Origin: Takifugu bimaculatus
Taxonomy: Eukaryota; Chordata; Actinopteri; Tetraodontiformes; Tetraodontidae
Direction of reading: 5' to 3'
DNA: 64,000 nucleotides
Assembly (NCBI GenBank): GCA_004026145.2
Contig: CP034995.1
Coordinates: 5,382,513-5,446,512, forward strand
Shown: positions 24,666 through 38,100 of the stretch, one piece after another
How the letters are laid out: each line of letters begins with the position of its first letter
How positions within the stretch are numbered: the first letter of the stretch is position 1
The notes under the pieces: model-generated
What the model was told of the DNA's origin: nothing
The model's input: only the letters and a program-made list of their open reading frames with translations
Databases searched by the model: none
Program-made: the position numbers and the translations under genes

Positions 24666-25313
24666 ACAGGTGAACAAGTTAGTGGACATGGGGATCACTG
24701 TGGGCAGACAGTTTGTCCAAGTAACCCCGCTGACACAACCGGCGGCAAGGATTACTCTGTCCAACGTGACGCCGTTTATTAGCGACGAGTTTCTTGTGAG
24801 GGAGCTGTCGCGGCATGGGAAAATTTTTTCCCCGATTAGAAAGATGCTTTTGGGCTGTAAGTCCCCGCTGCTGAGACATGTAGTGTCTCACCGGAAACAG
24901 GTTCACATGATCCTCAATAACAGGGCGGAGGAATTTAATTATCGTTTCATAGTTCGGGTGGATGATTTCGACTTCACCCTTTTTGCGACCTCCTCCACCC
25001 TGAAGTGTTTCAACTGCGGCAAGGAAGGTCATCTGGCCAGGGCTTGTCCGAGCCATGCGGTCCCAGATGCCTGGTGGCGGAGCCTACCGCTCCCGGGCCC
25101 GTGGCGCCTCCAGCCTCGTGGCCCGTTCCAGCGGCGAGGCGTCAGTGGTTTGGTGCAGAGGGAGGCCCCGCTCTCCCGGACGGAGTGGTGGCAGAGTCGC
25201 ACGCGGAGGAGAAACGGGCCACAACACCACCCTCAGTGGTGGAGTGGGCCTCCTTTTTTCAAGGAGCTTCACTCCATCATCACTGGAGGTGGAGCATGTG
25301 GTGAGGGGACAGT
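24666..25313 (+). pseudogene. Tx1-like L1 ORF1 fragment with CCHC zinc knuckle
   Basis: The frame reads through an RNA-binding region (RITLSNVTPFISDEFLVREL, then HGKIFSPIRKMLLG) and ends with a CCHC zinc knuckle, CFNCGKEGHLARAC, near 25008-25050. This layout is that of the ORF1 nucleic-acid-binding protein of Tx1-group LINEs. The start is missing because LTR sequence abuts it, and the 3' side is interrupted by a Harbinger insertion at 25314. The gene is not functional. Confidence 0.7.
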
Positions 25314-26448
25314 GGGCCCGATTCACCAATATGTTCTTACGAATCTTCTTAGATTCTTTCTTAAGTTGTCCTTAAGAAGTTTTTTAAGAAAACCCTACGT
25401 CGGATTCATCAACGCGTTCGTAAGCCCCAGAATTGTTCGCAGCTGTGTTCTTAGATTGATGAATGCCATCTGTTCGTAAGTTGAAAGTGCGTGCCAGGTG
25501 TGTCTAATTAACATACGATTAGCATAAGTCACCGCCCACTAATGCCCATAAAAGGAACTGCAGCAGGACCCTGTAGACGGAGCAAAAAGCAGCAAAATGC
25601 CCAAAGCGAAATGCCCAAAGCTTGCCTCTCCACGCCTGATTTCTGACGCCGTGTTGAACAATCAAGAAAGGATGGCTAACACGCTTGATAAAATTGCCTC
25701 AACCCTGATGACTATAGCCAACACGCTTAAAGAAATCAACGAGAATGTAAAAAAAAAGAATGTTAAAAAAAAAAAAAAAAAAAAACGTGTAAAAGCTGTG
25801 CTCGGATTGTGACAATAATGCATTTTATTCACAAACGGGCAATTAATCGCGCTCGAACGTGAACCGCGTGCCTGCAATCTGGCCCCATCATTGCGTCAGG
25901 ACGCACATCCTCACGGGGTTGTGGCTCTGTGTCCAAACACATCCAGCGCCCCTTTAAAATGCCGATGGTGCGTTCAGTGGTGGAGCGACTGCGCGCATGC
26001 ATCTGATTGAATAAAACTCCTGTGGAGTCTGAGGGTTGGTCAGTGGTGTCAACAACCAGGGCATATCCTCGATCCCCTAATAAAATAAATCAAGATAAAA
26101 TCAAATAAAAAGACAGTTTTGGCATGGTTTCCAATTTGGTTGATTAATGTTAAGTCATTGGCACATTTACATAATTTTAAAATTCTCCGTAAATCACCAA
26201 AAATAGGAAATAAACAAATAAATAAATAAATATGACAGAATTATCATTGTAATATTGAATTTTATTGAACTGCACAAGAGAAGAAAACACAACCATGCCA
26301 ACATGTCGGCATGTTCGTAGGATTTGTTCTTACCTACGAATAAATCCAGGATAAGAAGAAATTGGTGAATGCCACAATCTTCGTCAACTGTTCGTAAGTG
26401 GGACTTAAGAACAAATTTGTTCGTAAGAACGCTTCGTGAATCTGGCCC
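25314..26448 (-). mobile_element. PIF/Harbinger-type DNA transposon, deleted copy 1
   Basis: The ends are GGGCCCGATTCACC and the inverse GTGAATCTGGCCC, and the trinucleotide AGT flanks both sides (25311-25313, 26449-26451), fitting the 3-bp target duplication of this superfamily. On the minus strand the interior carries the C-terminal part of a HARBI1-like nuclease, also seen in copy 2. On the plus strand is a short lysine-rich frame at 25597-25812 (ISDAVLNNQERMANTLDKIA...) resembling the end of the element's second, DNA-binding protein. Most of the transposase is deleted, so it is non-autonomous. Confidence 0.75.
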
Positions 26449-26451
26449 AGT

Positions 26452-26867
26452 GTTTGCTGGTGAAGGCATGCCTCCAGAACCACTTCTTGGTTTTTATTAA
26501 TATTTATGCTCCCACCAATGGTACAGAGAGGAAGAGCTTTTTAGAAAAAGTCTGCACTGCTTTAAATGGGGATGGGGGATTCTTAACTGCACAGTCTTTT
26601 TTAGACCACACAGAGCCTCATCCAGCCTCGTGACATTGTCTGAGACAGCTGGCCTATTCTCATGGCCTGGTGGATGCGTGGAGGAGGATGCACGCAGACA
26701 GCAGGCAATACACTTGGTCCCGCCTAAGTGACGGTAGGATCTCCTCGGCCAGACTTGACCGTTTTTATTGTTTTAGGCATCACTTCAGTGTTTTTAGGCA
26801 GTGTAACATCATGCCAGTTGGTTTTACCGATCACTCGTTGGTTTTAGATGAAGTCACTTTAAAGAAC
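26452..26867 (+). pseudogene. Tx1-like L1 endonuclease fragment
   Basis: Coding pieces of an apurinic-type LINE endonuclease are legible: INIYAPTNGTERKSFLEKV, then DAWRRMHADSRQYTWSR, ISSARLDRFY and PVGFTDHSLV. A stop and a frame change break it near 26630. It lies between the two Harbinger copies and continues the same element that begins at 24666. Confidence 0.72.
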
Positions 26868-26870
26868 ATT

Positions 26871-28002
26871 GGGCCAGATTCACGAAACGTTCTTACGAAC
26901 AAATTTGTTCTTAAGTCCCACTTACGAACATTTTACGAAGATTGTGGCATTCACCAATTTCTTCTTATCCTGGATTTATGCGTAGGTGAGAACAAATCCT
27001 ACGAACACTTAGGAGTACTCTTGCGCACATTTCAGTGCCGACATGTTGGCATGGTTGTGTTTTCTTCTCTTGTGCAGTTCAATAAAATTCAATATTACAA
27101 TGATAATTCTGTCATATTTATTTGTTTATTATTTATTTATTATTAAAATTACGTAAATGTGCCAATGACTTAACATTAATCAACCAAATTGGAAACCATG
27201 CCAAAACTGTCTTTTTATTTGATTTTATCTTGATTTATTTTATTAGGGGATCGAGGATATGCTCTGGTTGTTGACACCACTGACCAACCCTCAGACTCCA
27301 CAGGAGTTTTATTCAATCAGATGCATGCGCGCAGTCGCTCCACCACTGAACGCACCATCGGCATGTTAAAGGGGCGCTGGATGTGTTTGGACACAGAGCC
27401 ACAACCCCGTGAGGATGTGCGTCCTGACGCAATGATGGGGCCAGATTGCAGGCACGCGGTTCACGTTCGAGCGCGATTAATTGCCCGTTTGTGAATAAAA
27501 TGCATTATTGTCACAATCCGAGCACAGCTTTTACACGTTTTTTTTTTTTTTTTTTTAACATTCTTTTTTTTTACATTCTCGTTGATTTCTTTAAGCGTGT
27601 TGGCTATAGTCATCAGGGTTGAGGCAATTTTATCAAGCGTGTTAGCCATCCTTTCTTGATTGTTCAACACGGCGTCAGAAATCAGGCGTGGAGAGGCAAG
27701 CTTTGGGCTTTTTGCTGCTTTTTGCTGCTTTTTGCTCTTTCTACAGGGTCCTGCTGCAGTTCCTTTTATGGGCATTAGTGGGCGGTGACTTATGCTAATC
27801 GTATGTTAATTAGACTCACTGGCACGCGCTTTCAACTTACGAACAGATGGCATTCATCAATCTAAGAACACAGCTGCGAACAATTCTGGGGCTTACGAAC
27901 GCGTTGATGAATCCGACGTAGGGTTTTCTTAAGAAACTTCTTAAGAACAACTTAAGAAAGAATCTAAGAAGATTCTTAAGAACATATTGGTGAATCTGGC
28001 CC
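26871..28002 (+). mobile_element. PIF/Harbinger-type DNA transposon, deleted copy 2
   Basis: This is the inverted partner of 25314-26448, with end GGGCCAGATTCACG on the left. On the plus strand near 27250-27450 the end of a HARBI1-like transposase is legible (GDRGYALVVDTT, then HARSRSTTERTIGMLKGRW). On the minus strand 27461-27775 encodes the lysine-rich end of the second element protein. The flanking trinucleotides differ (ATT and ACT), and the left flank is L1 while the right is L2, so the site has been rearranged. Confidence 0.75.
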
Positions 28003-28005
28003 ACT

Positions 28006-29990
28006 AAGCTTTTTCAAAGAGGTAGGTTTTAAGTCTGATCTTAAAAGTAGAGCTGGAGTCAGCCTCCCGTACCTGTACAGGGAGCTGGTTCCATAGCAGG
28101 GGGCCTGGTAGCTAAATGCTCGGCCCCCCATTCTACTCCTAATTTGAGTTAATTTGGCCACAGTGCTGAAAATAAACCTGGGGTTGTTCTTGTTTTCCTC
28201 AATTAAAGAAGAAAAATAAGCTGTTCTAGCCTTATGGAGGGCCTTTTTGTAAACTAATAGACAGTCTTTCCAGGCTACATGATAGCTGTCTATTTTACAA
28301 GAATTCCACTTCTTTTCTAGTCTGCGCGCTTTCTGCTTGAGGGTCCTGATATGTGAATTATACCAGGGGGCACACCTCTGATTTACTATTTTCTTTTTCA
28401 GGGGGGCAACAGAATCAAGCGTGATTCTCAGTGAGGTTGCTGCACCTTCAGCAATAGAGTCAGCCTCAGCAGGGCTAAAATTATAATGATTGATCCCTGG
28501 GGAAACACACAGTGGTCCTGAGATGAACGCAGGGATTGCTTCCTTAAACTTAGCTACAGCATTATCTGAAAGACATCTGTTGTAGTAAGACTGTGTTCTG
28601 AGGATAGAAGAATCCTTAATCATGAATGTAAAAGTGATCAATGAATGATCTGACAGGAGTGGGATCCGAGGAAACACTGACACATGTTCTACCTCAACAC
28701 CATAAGTCAGAACTAGATGTAAGGTGTGTTTGAAGCTATGACTTGGTTGGTTTATCTGCTGGAGGAAACCAACTGACTCAAGTAATGAAACGAAGCCATT
28801 TCTAAAGCTGTCTACATGGATATTAAAGTCTCCAATGATAATGACTTTGTCCGTTCTAAGGACCAAGTCAGATAAGAAATCAGAGAACAACATCAAGGAA
28901 CTCTGAATGTGGCCCAGCAGGGAGGCTGATATACAACTACAAACAAAAGTGGCTTTTCTGTCTTCCAGTTCAGATGGGTGATGCCAAGAGTCAGACTTTC
29001 AAATGAACTGGAGCCATGTTTTGGCCTAGGATTAATTAATAACTTGGAGTGATAGATTGCTGCCACTCCCCCTCCTCGACCAGTAACACGAGGAATATGA
29101 TCATTAAGATGGGTAGGAGGAGTAGATTCATTTAAGCTAACACACTCCTCCTCCTGAAGCCAGGTCTCAGTAAGACAAAATAAATCAATGTGATGATCCG
29201 CTATCAGGTCGTGCACTAACAGGGATTTACCCAAAAGAGATCTAATATTTAACAGTCCACACTTAATTGTGATATTAGTTTCTCCAACTTGTGCTTTGGT
29301 ATTAATTTTAATAAGATTATGGTGATTTACCGCTCCCCTGCTCTGTGCTTGGTGAACTTTTAACCGTGGAACACAGACTACCTCTATAGTGTTAAATATG
29401 TTATTGTTGGTGGATGAGGGTTCAATGGAAGCGGCAGAGAGGTGTGTAAGACTACAACTCTGCATCCTGGTCTGGACCCTGGTTTGTCAGGTCACTTTGG
29501 GTCCAATAAAATTAGCCAAGTTACTAGAAATATGAGAGGCACCATCCCGTGTGGGATGGATACCGTCTCTCCTGATCAGACCAGGTTTCCCCCAAAAAGT
29601 GCTCCAATTGTCTACAAAGGCCACCTGGTTTTCGGGGCACCACCGTGACAGCCAGCGACAAAGCAACGACATGCGACTAAACATAATAATAACTTTACCA
29701 AATTTACGTTTACTTCTCGCTACGCTTCCTGCGAACCATCACCCAGCCGCCTTGGCTAGCCGGTGGCTCGGCTGACGCAACTCCAGCTAACTCCAAGCTG
29801 CGGAACCGAGTCTCAAGCTCACTAAGTCTCGCCTCTATAGCCGTAAATAAACTACACTTTCTGCACCTATTCCTTTCACTAAGGGAGGCAGAGGAGCAAC
29901 TAAACATTTCACACGCTGAACAGACAAAGACACCGGGTGAAACAGATGGTGAGGCCATGCTAATGCTGATAATCAGCGGGGCCCTGTGTT
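28006..29990 (-). mobile_element. L2 LINE with ORF1 and endonuclease, RT deleted
   Basis: Read on the minus strand, 29710-29958 has a cysteine cluster and a coiled coil (IEARLSELETRFRSLE). 29487-29684 has the esterase-like ORF1 end ([22 protein letters not shown]). 29465-28893 and 28896-28090 form the endonuclease ([10 protein letters not shown], then [29 protein letters not shown]). The frame then jumps from a post-endonuclease linker (FSTVAKLTQ) straight to the C-terminal [15 protein letters not shown], so the reverse transcriptase is deleted. Frameshifts are present between the pieces. Confidence 0.85.
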
Positions 29991-30300
29991 TGTTTAATAT
30001 GGGTTATTTCTCACTGTTATCATGTGACTAGAATGTCCCAAGTGTTCAATTTTAAGTAAAGTGAATACAACACATCGTGCACAGTGCAACCAACGAACGA
30101 TTGAGAAGACAGGAAGTGACAATATAGCATACCGATGAATACATTGTATCTGCTTTTGCTAGACACAACTGATATGAAAATAATAGAAAATAGTATCACC
30201 AATAAAAACACAGTTGTTCTGACTGAGAATTTTATTGAAATATTTTAAGCAGATGAATCAGTGAGAAACTGATTGATGAGAAGAAAATGCAGGCAAGTTG
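29991..30300. other. 3' flank of the reticulon gene
   Basis: No gene or repeat is visible. On the minus strand an AATAAA signal lies at 30231-30236, about 65 bases after the reticulon stop, and fits its poly(A) site. Confidence 0.5.
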
Positions 30301-31442
30301 TCATTCAGCTTTGACTTTTTTAACGGCTCCAGGTAACCGGTCCTGCAGCCTGAAAACACACATTCCATGAGCTGCATGTAGCTCAACTCATCACCCAAAA
30401 GTTCTACAAAAGCTCACCAATGATGAGAATTAGCTGTGCCATAAAAGAAGCTTAATTTCAATATTTAGATTACATTATATAGATACATAGCTCTTTTTCC
30501 TTAAATAGCAATATAAGGAAGAGTTTGCGCCCTCAAGAGCTGCTTCCTCAACTGTCCTCTTTGCCCACTTGTGAAAGAAGCCTTTCTGGCTTATATGACA
30601 ATAAGCATGTATAGCAGGCGTTAGTAACAATGAAATATCATTTACTCCATCTTTTTTGATGTACAACACATTCAAAATTGTGAGAAAATGTCACATCAGG
30701 AGTCAGTTAAGCCAACATTTATACTGAAATCCCAGTTTTAGAATTGGTCTTTTGGAACAAACCTTTGAAAACAATAGGTGTGTTCTTCTTACCTTGCTTT
30801 ACTGACCACCTGTGACTAGATCATCCAAAACATGTAAAGAATGAATGAAAAAGCTCCTAATTAAGAAAAAAAATGACTCAAAACATGTAATGAAATCTTT
30901 TTCTCAGGAAAACTCACTGGTATTTTGTTTCCTCCACTCTGGACTTAATTAATGCGATGTATTGGTCAATCTGTGTCTGAAGACAAAAACACAAATGGAT
31001 TAAGCTACAGTATACTTTCACTACTCATCTACGGCTACGTGGCAACTTGTTTGTGCAATCACAATTTAGACAGTGCGGCGACAAGTGTGTGCAGCTCCCA
31101 ATAGGTCGGTAAAATCAATATTCTATAGGATATTGACAGAGATGTCAAAAAAGACACACATTCTGCTTACTTTCACCTCAGATATTGACACTCTGTCATA
31201 ATAATAACGGAAATAACAACAACAACAATAATAATATCACATTAGTACCTTTTTCCTCTGGTAGATTAGTGGAGCAGTGAAGCATAAGATGTCAGCTACA
31301 AAAAAAGAGGGTCATTGTTTAATTATTGAAATCTATTTTATATATTATCAACACAAGTCACAAAAGACCCACCAATAATGAGAAGTGTGATACCATTGAA
31401 GATGGCTCCAACATATGTCATTACCCACATGACAGCAGTCAC
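30301..31442 (-). CDS. Reticulon exons 5-8 (second hairpin and C-terminus)
   Basis: Exon 5 encodes [20 protein letters not shown], exon 6 [16 protein letters not shown], exon 7 [16 protein letters not shown], and exon 8 the last 15 residues ending VKAE. The TQIDQY segment matches the AQIDHY/AQIDQY motif found after the second hairpin in vertebrate reticulons. Introns between these exons are short (77 to 568 bases) and free of obvious repeats. Confidence 0.92.
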
Positions 31443-32146
31443 CTGTGGACAAAATATTCCAAAAATATACAGGAAAATATTTAACATCAGGAGCAAACCC
31501 TAAATTCTCATATTTACATGATCAGGGATCAAGATCATCTCCAGAAGTTACTTAGAAAAGACTAAAAACATAATATATGGTTTAAAATATCATATCACTT
31601 TTATAATTTGGGATTAGAGGTTTAAATACAAGACTTTTTTTGAATAAATTTTAAAGCAATTTTAACTTAATTATTACCCAATTAACCCAATTATGAATAC
31701 ATATACATTTTTAAAAGTCTCTTCCTTGCCCCCATGGGCAGTGCCTCCTTCAGACTCGGTTCCTCTACCAGAAGCCTGGGAGTTTGAGGTTTCTGCACAG
31801 GATCTTAGCTGTTTCTAGGACTGCACTCTTCCAGACAGAGAACTCTGATGTGGTTCCTGGTATCTGTTGGAGCCATCTACTCAGCTTGGGGGTTACTGCC
31901 CCTAGTGTCCCAATCACTACTGGGACCACATTCTCTCTATCTCCTCTTTCAGCCCTTGGTATTTTTCCATCTTCTCATGTTCTTTCTTCCTGTTGTTGCT
32001 ATCACTTGGGATTGCATCTATCACCATCACTGTCTTCTAGTGTTTACCACCACTATGTCAGGCTGATTTGCCACCACCATCTTGTCTGGTTCTGGAAGTG
32101 CCACAACATCTTGGCATGTTTGTTCTATATTTTGGCATGTATACAC

Positions 32147-32179
<33 letters not shown>

Positions 32180-35100
32180 TGTATGTATGTATGTATGTAT
32201 GTATGTATGTATTTATTTTGTACTCAGAGGCCTAGCTCCATCCTACCTGGAGGAGCTAGTGACACCTTACCAGCCCAATAGACCGCTCCACTCTCAGAAT
32301 GCTGGTCTACTTGTGGTTCCCAGAGTCTCTAGGAGTAGAATGGGGGGCCGAGCATTTAGCTACCAGGCCCCCTGCTATGGAACCAACTCCCTGTCCAGGT
32401 ACAGGAGGCTGACTCCATCTCTACTTTTAATATCAGACTTAAAACCTACCTCTTTTATTGTTACCGTATTTTCATGACTATAAGGCACACCTAAAACACT
32501 GAGATTTTCTCAAAAATCGACGGTGCACCTTGTAATATGGAGCGCCTTGTGTGTGGACTGAGTTCCAAAATCTGCTGTGCGCCTTGGGTGGGTGCACTAC
32601 GGTAAACGCTCCGCCAATCGATTAGCGGCACACCTACGCGTAAGGATCCCCTAAAATGGCGTCAGTCAAGCGAGACGTGTATGAATGAGGCTTACTTTAA
32701 ACTGCAGGCCATCGAATATGCGGCTGAAAATGGCAATCGAGCAATCTTAGTGTTTTCACTTTATGAGGCGGTGGCATCTCTCCATATGCACAAGTACAAA
32801 TGTTGCGCCGCGGCTGGCAGTGGATTACCAGGAGAGGGTGGCCATCTTCTGCGACTACTGCCGTGACAAGATAACCGCGCCCAGCCACATCACCAACATG
32901 GATGAGATCTCTTTGACTTTTAACATCCTTTTGACCCACAAAGTGGAGAAAAAGGGACCAGCACGGTGGCGATACGCACAACGGGGCACAAGAAGTCGTC
33001 GTTCACCGTGGTTCTCAGCTGCCACGGAAACGGACAGACCGCTGGATGACGGAAGGCGAACACTCCTTCACAAAGACTATGAGGCAGCGGCGGGCAAGTT
33101 ATGCCACCATATGTGGGTGCATTGTAGAGGCATGGGCTATGATACTGTCTTCATGTATTGTAAGAGCTTTCACAAAAGCCGGCATCAACGCTGAACCGGA
33201 ACCGGTCGGTGAGTCTGATTCAGATGATTAAGAAGAGGAATTCGGGATGTTGGACATTGAAATAGTGCAGCTGTTTAATTCAGATACAGAAGATGAAAAC
33301 GTTGATGGTTTTGTGGAGGAAGAATGAATATTTTGTTCAATAAATGTGTCGAAACTCACTGTTTTACTTCCGTTGTCATTTTTTACTGTATGTTGCAGCA
33401 TGCGCCTAATAACACGGTGTGCCTTATGTATGTTTTAAATACAGAAATAGCACCTATAACTAAGACTGCGCCTTTTAATACAGTGCGCCTTATGGTAGTT
33501 AAAATACGGTACTAATTCTGCAGTTCCAGTTACTATCATAGACAGACAAACTATCATACTTAGCGGGTCGTCTAATCATTAGGTTAACATCTTAGCTATG
33601 CTGTTACAGGCCAAGGCTGCCGGGATCCAGAAACATGATCACCTTACAGGCCTCTGTCACCCCACTGGGTCATGGTTTCCTCTCCTCTCCTCTCCTCTCC
33701 TCTCCTCTCCTCTCCTCTCCTCTCCTCTCCTCAAACTCAATTTACCTGGGGGCCGCTGGAGGCAGAGTCTGGGTGAGGCTCGGCCACATTAGGCCCATCA
33801 CAACCACCTTTTTTTTTTTTTTTTACACAAAATAAGATGAAAAAATAAACAAATTAAGAATTAATAAGAAAATAAAGCAATCAGCAATAAATAATAATAA
33901 TAATAATCCATCCACCCATCTATCCTCTACCACTTATCCGGGGTCGGGTCGCGGGGGCAGCAGCCTAAGAAGAGAAGCCCAGACTTCCCTCTCCCCAGCT
34001 ACCTCTTCCAGCTTCCGGAGGGATCCCCAGGCGTTCCCAGGCCAGTCGAGAGACATAGCCTCTCCAACATGTCCTGGGTCTTCCCGGGGGTCTCCTCACC
34101 AGGGAGGCGTCCAGGGGGCATCCTAACTAGATGCCCAAGCCACCTCATCTGGCTCCTCTCAACGCAGAGGAGCAGCGGCTCTACTCCGAGCTCCTCCCGG
34201 ATGGCAGAGCTTCTCACCCTATCTCTAAGAGAGAGCCCAGCCACCCTATGGAGGAAGCTCATTTCGGCCGCTTGTACTCGTGATCTTGTTCTTTTGGTCA
34301 TTACCCAAAGCTCATGACCATAGGTGAGGGTAGGAACGAAGATCGACCGGTAAATTTCTTCACCACTACGGACCGGTGCAGACTCTGCATTACTGCGGAC
34401 GCCGCACCGATCCGCCTGTCGACCTCCTGCTCCATTCTTCCCTCACTCGTGAACAAGACCCCGAGGTACTTGAACTCCTCCACTTGGAGCACGAGCTCCT
34501 CCTTGACCTGGAGAAGGCACTCCACCTTTTTCCGGTTGAGAACCATGGCCTCGGATTTGGAGGTGCTAATTTTCATCCCAGCCGCTTCACATGCAATGGC
34601 AAACCGATCCAGTGATCGTTGGAGGTCACGGGCTGATGGCGCCAACAGGACCACATCATCTGCAAAAAGCAGACCCGATCCTGAGGTCACCAGACCGGAC
34701 CCCCTCAACACCATGACTGCACCTAGAAATTCTGTCCATAAAAATTATGAACAGAATCGGTGACAAAGGGCAGCCCTGGTGGAGACCAACCCTCACCGGA
34801 AACGAGTTCGACTTACTGCCAGCAATGTGGACCAAACTCTGACACCGATCGTACAGGGAGCAGACGGCCCGTATCAGCGGGCCCGACACCCCATACTCTC
34901 GGAGGGCCCCCCACAGGACCCCCCGAGGGACACGGTCGAATGGCTTCTCCAAGTCCACAAAACACATGTGGACTGGTTGGGCAAACTCCCATGCACCCTC
35001 AAGGACCCTGCTGATGGTGTAGAGCTGGTCCACTGTTCCACGCTCAGGACGAAAACCACATTGCTCCTCCTGAATCCGGGGTTCGACTATCCGGCGGACC

Positions 35101-38100
35101 CTCCTCTCCAGTACCCCTGAATAGACCTTACCAGGGAGGCTGAGGAGTGTGATCCCCCTATAGTTGGAACACACCCTCCGGTCCCCCTTCTTAAAAAGAG
35201 GGACTACTACCCCGGTCTGCCAATCCAGCGGCACTGCCCCCGATGTCCACGCGATGTTGCATAGTCGAGTCAACCACGACAGCCCTACAACATCCAGAGC
35301 CTTAAGGAACTCTGGGCGGATCTCATCCACCCCCGGGCCTTGCCACCAAGGAGTTTTTTGACTACCTCTGCAATTTCAGCCCCAGAGATATAGGAGCCTA
35401 TCCCCAGGTCCCCAGGCCCTGCTTCCTCACTGGAAAGCGTGTTGGTGGGATTGAGGAGGTCCTCGAAGTATTCCTTCCACCGATCCACAAAATCCCAAGT
35501 TGAGGTCAGCAGCACACCATCAGCATTATACACAGTGTTGACAGTGCACTGCTTTCCCTTCCTCAGATGCCTGATGGTGGTCCAGAACCTTTTCGAGGCC
35601 GTCTGAAAGTCGTTCTCCATGGCCTCACCAAACTCTTCCCATGCCCGGGTCTTTGCCTCGGCAACAGCCGTAGCTGCACTCCGCTTGGCCTGCCGGTACC
35701 TATCTGCAGGAGTCCCACAGGCCAGTAAGGCCCGATATGACTCCTTCTTCAGCTTGACGGCATCCCTCACTGCTGGTGTCCACCAGTGGGTTCGGGCATA
35801 ATAGTAATAATAATACAACAGATATAGAAAAGTGAAGAAACCACATATAGTTCCTGCTGACCAGAGAAATTTAATTACTATTATTCACATTCAAATGTCT
35901 GTATTAACAGTTCTTTAACCTCTAACTTTCTGAACAAGAATGGAAGATTGAACATGAACTGTTCTGAACATGGCTTCTCTTGCCTACTTCTTGCTGCTAG
36001 AGACCTGACAGCGCTTCCTCTCACATAGCCGAGCCACATTTGGCTTGAGGGATGAAGCAGTTGAGACCCTCAATAGGGCTTGAAGATGCTCATCAGTCAG
36101 TCTGGACCTGTACTTGGACTTATTGAAGTTCAAGGTGGAGAAGAGCTTTTCACACAAGTATGTGCTCCCAAAAAGGCACACGGTCCGCTTGAACATCCGA
36201 GAAAGCTCAGGGAAGCTGGGGGTCAATTCTCTCAAAAATTGGCCAAGCTTGTCTGCTTTTCCACTAACCTCCCTGAACTTGGCTTTAAGTTCAGAGTTGC
36301 ACTGAAGGTCAATGAGCTCCATTTGAAGCACAGGAGGGGCATCTTGCACATCAAAGGAGAAGGGGTCTGCAAAAATTTGAAATCTGGCTCTGTGCATCTT
36401 GAAGTCTGCAAATCTGTGTTCAAATTCCTCCTGCAGCTTCAAAATGACATCAACATACTTCTGATTCACTGAATGGTGTGCCTGCATCCATGGGTGCCTT
36501 GCATGCTGGGAAATGGCAAAGGTTTGCCTGAGAGACCTGGGCTTTCCATAACAACAGTTTTGTGGTGAATGATCTGACGTTATCATAGGCAGCACTGACA
36601 AGTTGCCCCTGGCCTTGTAACGTCTTGTTCAGTTGTTCAGAGACTGCTACAGAGAGGCCAAATACCGGTTTAGCAAGGAACTGAGGAGAGCTAAATCTGT
36701 GTATTCGGAGAAACTTCAGCAGCAGTTTACTGCTAACGACTCTGCTTCTGTGTGGAGAGGCCTGAGGCAGATTACCGACTACAGGCCTCAGGCTTCAAAG
36801 GGTCAGGACGACAAAGCCCTTTGTAAGAGTCTGTCCCTCCACTATGCCCGCTTTGACACCTCGTCAGCCATGCCCAACACCTCCCCTCCCCACTGTGTCA
36901 CTGCCCCCATGGACCTCACTCCATCAAAGGCAGTCCCCTCCTCCTCGCCCCCTCCACTCACCATCACTCACCATCATCCCCCCCCCCCCCATCACTTACC
37001 ACCAGCCCCCCCCCCCCATTCACCATCAGTGAACAGGATGTGCGCAGGCAGTTCGCCAGGTTGAACCCGCGCAAGGCCCCTGGCCCGGACGGCATGTCTC
37101 CTTCCACCCTGAGGCACTGCGCAGAGGAGCTGACTCCTGTCTTTACAGACATCTTCAACTCCTCCCTGGAGTCGTGCCAGGTGCCAACCTGCCTCAAAAC
37201 TTCAACCATCGTCCCTGTCCCCAAGAAGCCACGGATCACTGGGCTTAACGACTACAGACCTGTGGCGCTCACCTCTGTAGTCATGAAGTCCTTAGAGCGC
37301 CTGATCCTGCCACACCTCAAGTCCATCACCACCTCCCTCCTGGATCCACTGCAGTTCGCCTACAGAGCTAACAGATCTGTGGACGACGCGGTCAACCTGG
37401 CCCTTCACTCCATCTTGCAGCATCTGGACTCCCCGGGAACCTATGCGAGGATCCTGTTTGTGGACTTCAGCTCTGCGTTCAACACCATCCGCCCCGCTCT
37501 GCTACAGGACAAGCTGTCCCAGCTTAGTGTGCCTGACTCCCTCTGCAGGTGGATCACTCACTTCCTGATGGATCGGAGGCAGTATGTGCGGCTGGGGAAG
37601 ACTGTCTCGGACTCTGTCACCATCAGCACTGGATCACCCCAGGGCTGTGTACTTTCCCCCCTGCTCTTCTCCCTGTACACAAACTGCTGCACCTCAAGCC
37701 ACCAGTCTGTCAAGCTGATCAAGTTTGCGGATGACACCACCCTCATCGTGCTCATCTCCAATGGCGACGAGACTGCCTACAGGAGGGAGGTGGCTCGACT
37801 GGTGTCCTGGTGTGGACACAACAACCTGCAGCTGAACGCTCAGAAAACAGTGGAGATGATTGTGGACTTCAGGAAAGTCACAGCCCCTTTGCCCCCCCTT
37901 GCCCTCATGGCAGTGATTAAGCCGTTGCTTAAAAAACCATCACTGGATCCTGATGTCTTAGCAAATTATAGGCCAATATCCAACCTTCCTTTTATCTCTA
38001 AAGTTCTAGAGAAGGTGGTGGTGACTCAGTTACTGGAGCACCTGCAGAGGAACAGCCTGTTTGAGATGTTTCAGTCAGGCTTTAGAGCTCACCACAGCAC

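Noticed and set aside
25597..25812. Small lysine-rich protein gene
   Set aside because: It lies inside a Harbinger copy, is duplicated in the inverted copy at 27461-27775, and ends in an A-run; it is an element remnant.
32082..32477. Frame with MYVCMYVC repeats
   Set aside because: It is the TATG microsatellite followed by L2 sequence.
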